The translations under genes and the position numbers were made by a program. Shown here piece by piece: positions 13,139 to 15,886 of a DNA stretch of 15,886 bases. The DNA comes from CAZFQG01 sp964520785 (GTDB taxonomy: Bacteria > Planctomycetota > Planctomycetia > Pirellulales > Thermoguttaceae): NCBI GenBank assembly GCA_964520785.1, contig CAZFQG010000153.1, positions 1-15,886 of the forward strand, written 5' to 3'. The notes beneath the pieces are model-generated. The model was not told the DNA's origin and searched no databases. It saw only the letters and a list, made by a program, of their open reading frames with translations. Positions within the stretch are counted from its first letter, which is position 1; each line of letters begins with the position of its first letter.

Positions 13139-15886
13139 ATGCCTCGCTACAATCCCGCCGTTATTGAACCCAAGTGGCAAGCCTTTTGGGAGGCGAACAA
13201 GACCTTTAAGTCGCCCCGGATTCCCGAGGGGGAGAAACTCTATGTCCTGGATATGTTCCCCTACCCCAGCGGGAACGGCTTGCACGTGGGGCATCCCGAA
13301 GGGTACACGGCGACCGATATCGTCTGCCGCTACCGGCGGATGCGCGGGGCGAGCGTCGTTCACCCCATGGGGTGGGACGCCTTCGGGCTCCCGGCGGAGC
13401 AGCACGCCAAAAAGACCGGCACGCACCCTCGGGTAACGACGGAGAAGAACATCGACAACTTCCGCCGGCAGCTCAAGATGCTTGGCTTCAGTTACGACTG
13501 GGACCGTGAGGTGGCGACGACCGACGTCGATTACTTCCGCTGGACGCAGTTCATCTTCCTCGTCCTGTTCGACACGTGGTACGACGAAAAACAGGATAAG
13601 GGCCGGCCGATTTCGGAATTGCCGATCCCGGAGGATATCCGCGAGGATGGCGAGGCGGCCGTTTGCCGGTACCGGGACGAGCACAGGTTGGCGTATCAAT
13701 CGGAGGCCCCGGTCAACTGGTGTCCCGAACTGGGGACGGTCCTGGCGAACGAAGAAGTAATCGGCGGCGTCAGTGAACGGGGCGGCCATCCGGTCGTGCG
13801 GCTGCCGTTGCGGCAATGGATGTTGCGGATCACGGCGTATGCCGACCGCCTGGAACGGGACCTGACCGACCTCGACTGGTCCGACGGCATCAAGGCGCTC
13901 CAGCGAAATTGGATCGGCCGGAGTCTGGGGGCGGAAGTCGATTTCTTTATTGGAACTATGCTGGACGAGGACGGCAGGCCGCGAGCGGATGAATTCGAGG
14001 GCTGGCTACTCGACCGCCGCCTGGGTGGATTTCCCAGGAGGCCGGACGACGATGTCTTGCGGGTGTATACCACGCGGCCCGATACGCTCTTCGGCGCAAC
14101 CTACATGGTCGTCGCCCCGGAGCACCCGGTCGTCGAACGGCTCACCTCGCCGGAACGAGCGGAGGCGGTCAAGGCGTATTGCGAAAGGGCCGCCAGGAAG
14201 AGCGATCTCGACCGGACCGATCTGGCCAAGGAGAAGACGGGCGTCTTCACCGGGGCCTATGCGATCAACCCGGTCAACGCCGAACCGATTCCGATCTGGG
14301 TGGCCGACTACGTGCTTATCAGCTATGGAACCGGGGCGATCATGGCCGTTCCGGCGCACGACACGCGCGACTTCGAATTCGCGAAACAGTTCGATATCCC
14401 GATCATCGCCGTCGTCGATCCCGGCGACGACGCGGAGGACGTCGACCGCGACGCGGTTTTGGCCGGCGAGGCCTGCGCGACGTTTGACGGCACCGCGATC
14501 AACTCGGGCGAGTACGACGGGCTGGCGACGGCCGAGTTCAAACGCAAAATCGCCGCCGACCTGAGCGAGCGCGGCCAGGGGCGCGCCGCCGTGAACTACA
14601 AGCTCCGCGATTGGCTTTTCAGCCGTCAGCATTTCTGGGGCGAGCCGTTCCCCATCCTCCGCGAACTGGACGACGACGGACGCCCGACCGGCATCGTCCG
14701 GGCCGTTCCAGCGAGTGAATTGCCGATCGATCTTCCGGAAATGCCGAACTTCAAGGAGCAGCACGGCTCGCCCGATCCGCCGCTGGAGCAGGCGCCGGAG
14801 GACTGGCTCTACGTAACCATCGACGGCAAGCGATACAAACGCGAGACGAACACGATGCCCCAGTGGGCCGGTTCGTGCTGGTACTATTTGCGGTTTCTGG
14901 ACCCGAAGAACGACAAGATGCTCGTCGATCCGGTCGTGGAAAAGGCCTGGATGCCGGTAGATCTGTACGTTGGCGGAGCGGAGCACGCGGTGCTGCACCT
15001 GTTGTACGCGCGATTCTGGCACAAGGTCCTTTACGACCGGGGTTACGTCAGCACGAAGGAACCGTTCCAGAAGCTGGTCAATCAGGGGATGATCCTGGGC
15101 CAGATGGAGTTCACCGGTTACAGGACCAACGACGGTGCGTGGGTCAGCGTCTCCGAGGCGGGCACCGACCCCGACGGAAACCCGGTCTTGAAGGCGGACG
15201 GATCCCCCTTGGCGGCGACCCGGCTCGATCCCGACGCCGTCGAGAAGAAGGGGGAAGGCTTCGTTCTGAAGGAAGACGACCGGATCAAGATCGACAGCCG
15301 CGCGTACAAAATGTCCAAAAGCCGCGGCAACGTCGTCAACCCGGACGAGGTCGTCCAGGAATACGGAGCGGATTCGCTGCGGCTGTACGAGATGTTCATG
15401 GGTCCGCTCGAAGCGGTCAAACCGTGGAGCATGGAAGGGGTCAACGGCGTCTACGGGTTTTTGAATCGCGTGTGGCGGATGATTGTCGACGAGAAAGCGG
15501 ACATCGTGGCGTTGAACGTGGCCGTACAGGACGTCGCCCCGACCGAGGAACAGAACCGGGTGCTGCACAAGACGATCAAGGCGGTGACGCAGGATATCGA
15601 TTCGATGGCATTCAACACGGCCATTGCCAGGATGATGGAATTCACCAACTTCTTCCTCAAGGAAGATCCTCGCCCCAAATCGGCCATGGAGACGTTCGTC
15701 CTGCTCCTTTCCCCTTACGCCCCGCACCTGGCGGAAGAACTCTGGCGGCTCCTTGGCCACGCGGATACCCTTGCCTTTCAACCCTGGCCGGAATACGACG
15801 AATCGGCCTTGATCGAAAACACGATGGAGATTCCCGTCCAGGTAAATGGCAAGCTCCGCGGCAAGGTGATCGTCCCGGTCGACGCC
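13139..15886 (+). CDS. leuS: Leucyl-tRNA synthetase, 3' end outside window
   Basis: LeuRS charges tRNA-Leu with leucine and edits errors. The frame runs 916 codons from ATG 13139 to the window edge without a stop. The class I signatures are 'HVGH' (49-52) and 'KMSKS' (724-728). The CP1 editing domain shows 'TTRPDTL' (311-317) and 'GTGAIMAVPAHDTRD' (397-411). 'LRDWLFSRQHFWGEP' near 490 is characteristic. Residues ~147-183 are a ~35-residue insertion absent from E. coli LeuRS but typical of Bacteroidetes-like forms. The zinc Cys pair ('CWRC' in E. coli) is replaced by 'SERGGHP'. The visible end, 'VQVNGKLRGKV', belongs to the start of the C-terminal domain; some tens of residues are probably missing. 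No clear Shine-Dalgarno precedes the ATG. Confidence 0.97.
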   Translation, partial: MPRYNPAVIEPKWQAFWEANKTFKSPRIPEGEKLYVLDMFPYPSGNGLHVGHPEGYTATDIVCRYRRMRGASVVHPMGWDAFGLPAEQHAKKTGTHPRVTTEKNIDNFRRQLKMLGFSYDWDREVATTDVDYFRWTQFIFLVLFDTWYDEKQDKGRPISELPIPEDIREDGEAAVCRYRDEHRLAYQSEAPVNWCPELGTVLANEEVIGGVSERGGHPVVRLPLRQWMLRITAYADRLERDLTDLDWSDGIKALQRNWIGRSLGAEVDFFIGTMLDEDGRPRADEFEGWLLDRRLGGFPRRPDDDVLRVYTTRPDTLFGATYMVVAPEHPVVERLTSPERAEAVKAYCERAARKSDLDRTDLAKEKTGVFTGAYAINPVNAEPIPIWVADYVLISYGTGAIMAVPAHDTRDFEFAKQFDIPIIAVVDPGDDAEDVDRDAVLAGEACATFDGTAINSGEYDGLATAEFKRKIAADLSERGQGRAAVNYKLRDWLFSRQHFWGEPFPILRELDDDGRPTGIVRAVPASELPIDLPEMPNFKEQHGSPDPPLEQAPEDWLYVTIDGKRYKRETNTMPQWAGSCWYYLRFLDPKNDKMLVDPVVEKAWMPVDLYVGGAEHAVLHLLYARFWHKVLYDRGYVSTKEPFQKLVNQGMILGQMEFTGYRTNDGAWVSVSEAGTDPDGNPVLKADGSPLAATRLDPDAVEKKGEGFVLKEDDRIKIDSRAYKMSKSRGNVVNPDEVVQEYGADSLRLYEMFMGPLEAVKPWSMEGVNGVYGFLNRVWRMIVDEKADIVALNVAVQDVAPTEEQNRVLHKTIKAVTQDIDSMAFNTAIARMMEFTNFFLKEDPRPKSAMETFVLLLSPYAPHLAEELWRLLGHADTLAFQPWPEYDESALIENTMEIPVQVNGKLRGKVIVPVDA

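Noticed and set aside
14006..15781. 591-codon minus-strand frame
   Set aside because: Antisense shadow of leuS.
1..15886. CRISPR array, insertion sequence, integrase or att site
   Set aside because: No regularly spaced repeats, transposase-like frames or tRNA-linked duplications were seen.

Overview
The window reads as a stretch of Planctomycetes-type chromosome. This is inferred from several things: genes are GC-rich with strong G/C at third codon positions; most starts lack a clear Shine-Dalgarno; there is a GntR/LacI hybrid regulator and a large secreted multi-domain esterase; and LeuRS carries a ~35-residue insertion of the kind also found in Bacteroidetes. Genes are spaced normally. I see no prophage, CRISPR array, integrase or intact insertion sequence, and no rRNA or tRNA gene.

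Left part (1-6024). A GntR/LacI hybrid transcription factor lies on the minus strand and faces an AT-rich region holding a candidate autoregulated promoter. A short single-pass membrane protein follows on the plus strand, with a perfect TATAAT box upstream. It converges on a minus-strand run transcribed right to left: a small Pro/Glu-rich lipoprotein, alaS (alanyl-tRNA synthetase) and trmL (tRNA wobble 2'-O-methyltransferase). The alaS-trmL pair are both tRNA genes.

Middle part (6025-8510). A divergent intergenic region contains a good Fur-box-like sequence. After it come dapF (diaminopimelate epimerase) and a DUF374 acyltransferase-like gene, probably co-transcribed and both related to the cell envelope. 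A 519-nt gap follows, with several strong hairpins and what may be a frameshifted remnant of a small minus-strand gene.

Right part (8511-15886). An unusual iron-sulfur flavoprotein joins a NuoG-type 2Fe-2S domain, a GltD-like part that seems to lack its whole NAD(P)H-binding domain, and a C-terminal ferredoxin-like cluster domain. Next is a secreted 894-residue protein with three alpha/beta-hydrolase-like modules, the middle one without its nucleophile serine. The window ends inside leuS (leucyl-tRNA synthetase, 916 codons visible, no stop).

Most of the content is housekeeping. The best candidates for something new are the shortened flavoprotein, the triple-module esterase, the Fur-like site between the lipoprotein and dapF, and the structured gap at 8042-8420. 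I found no clear multi-gene novel defence or biosynthetic system.
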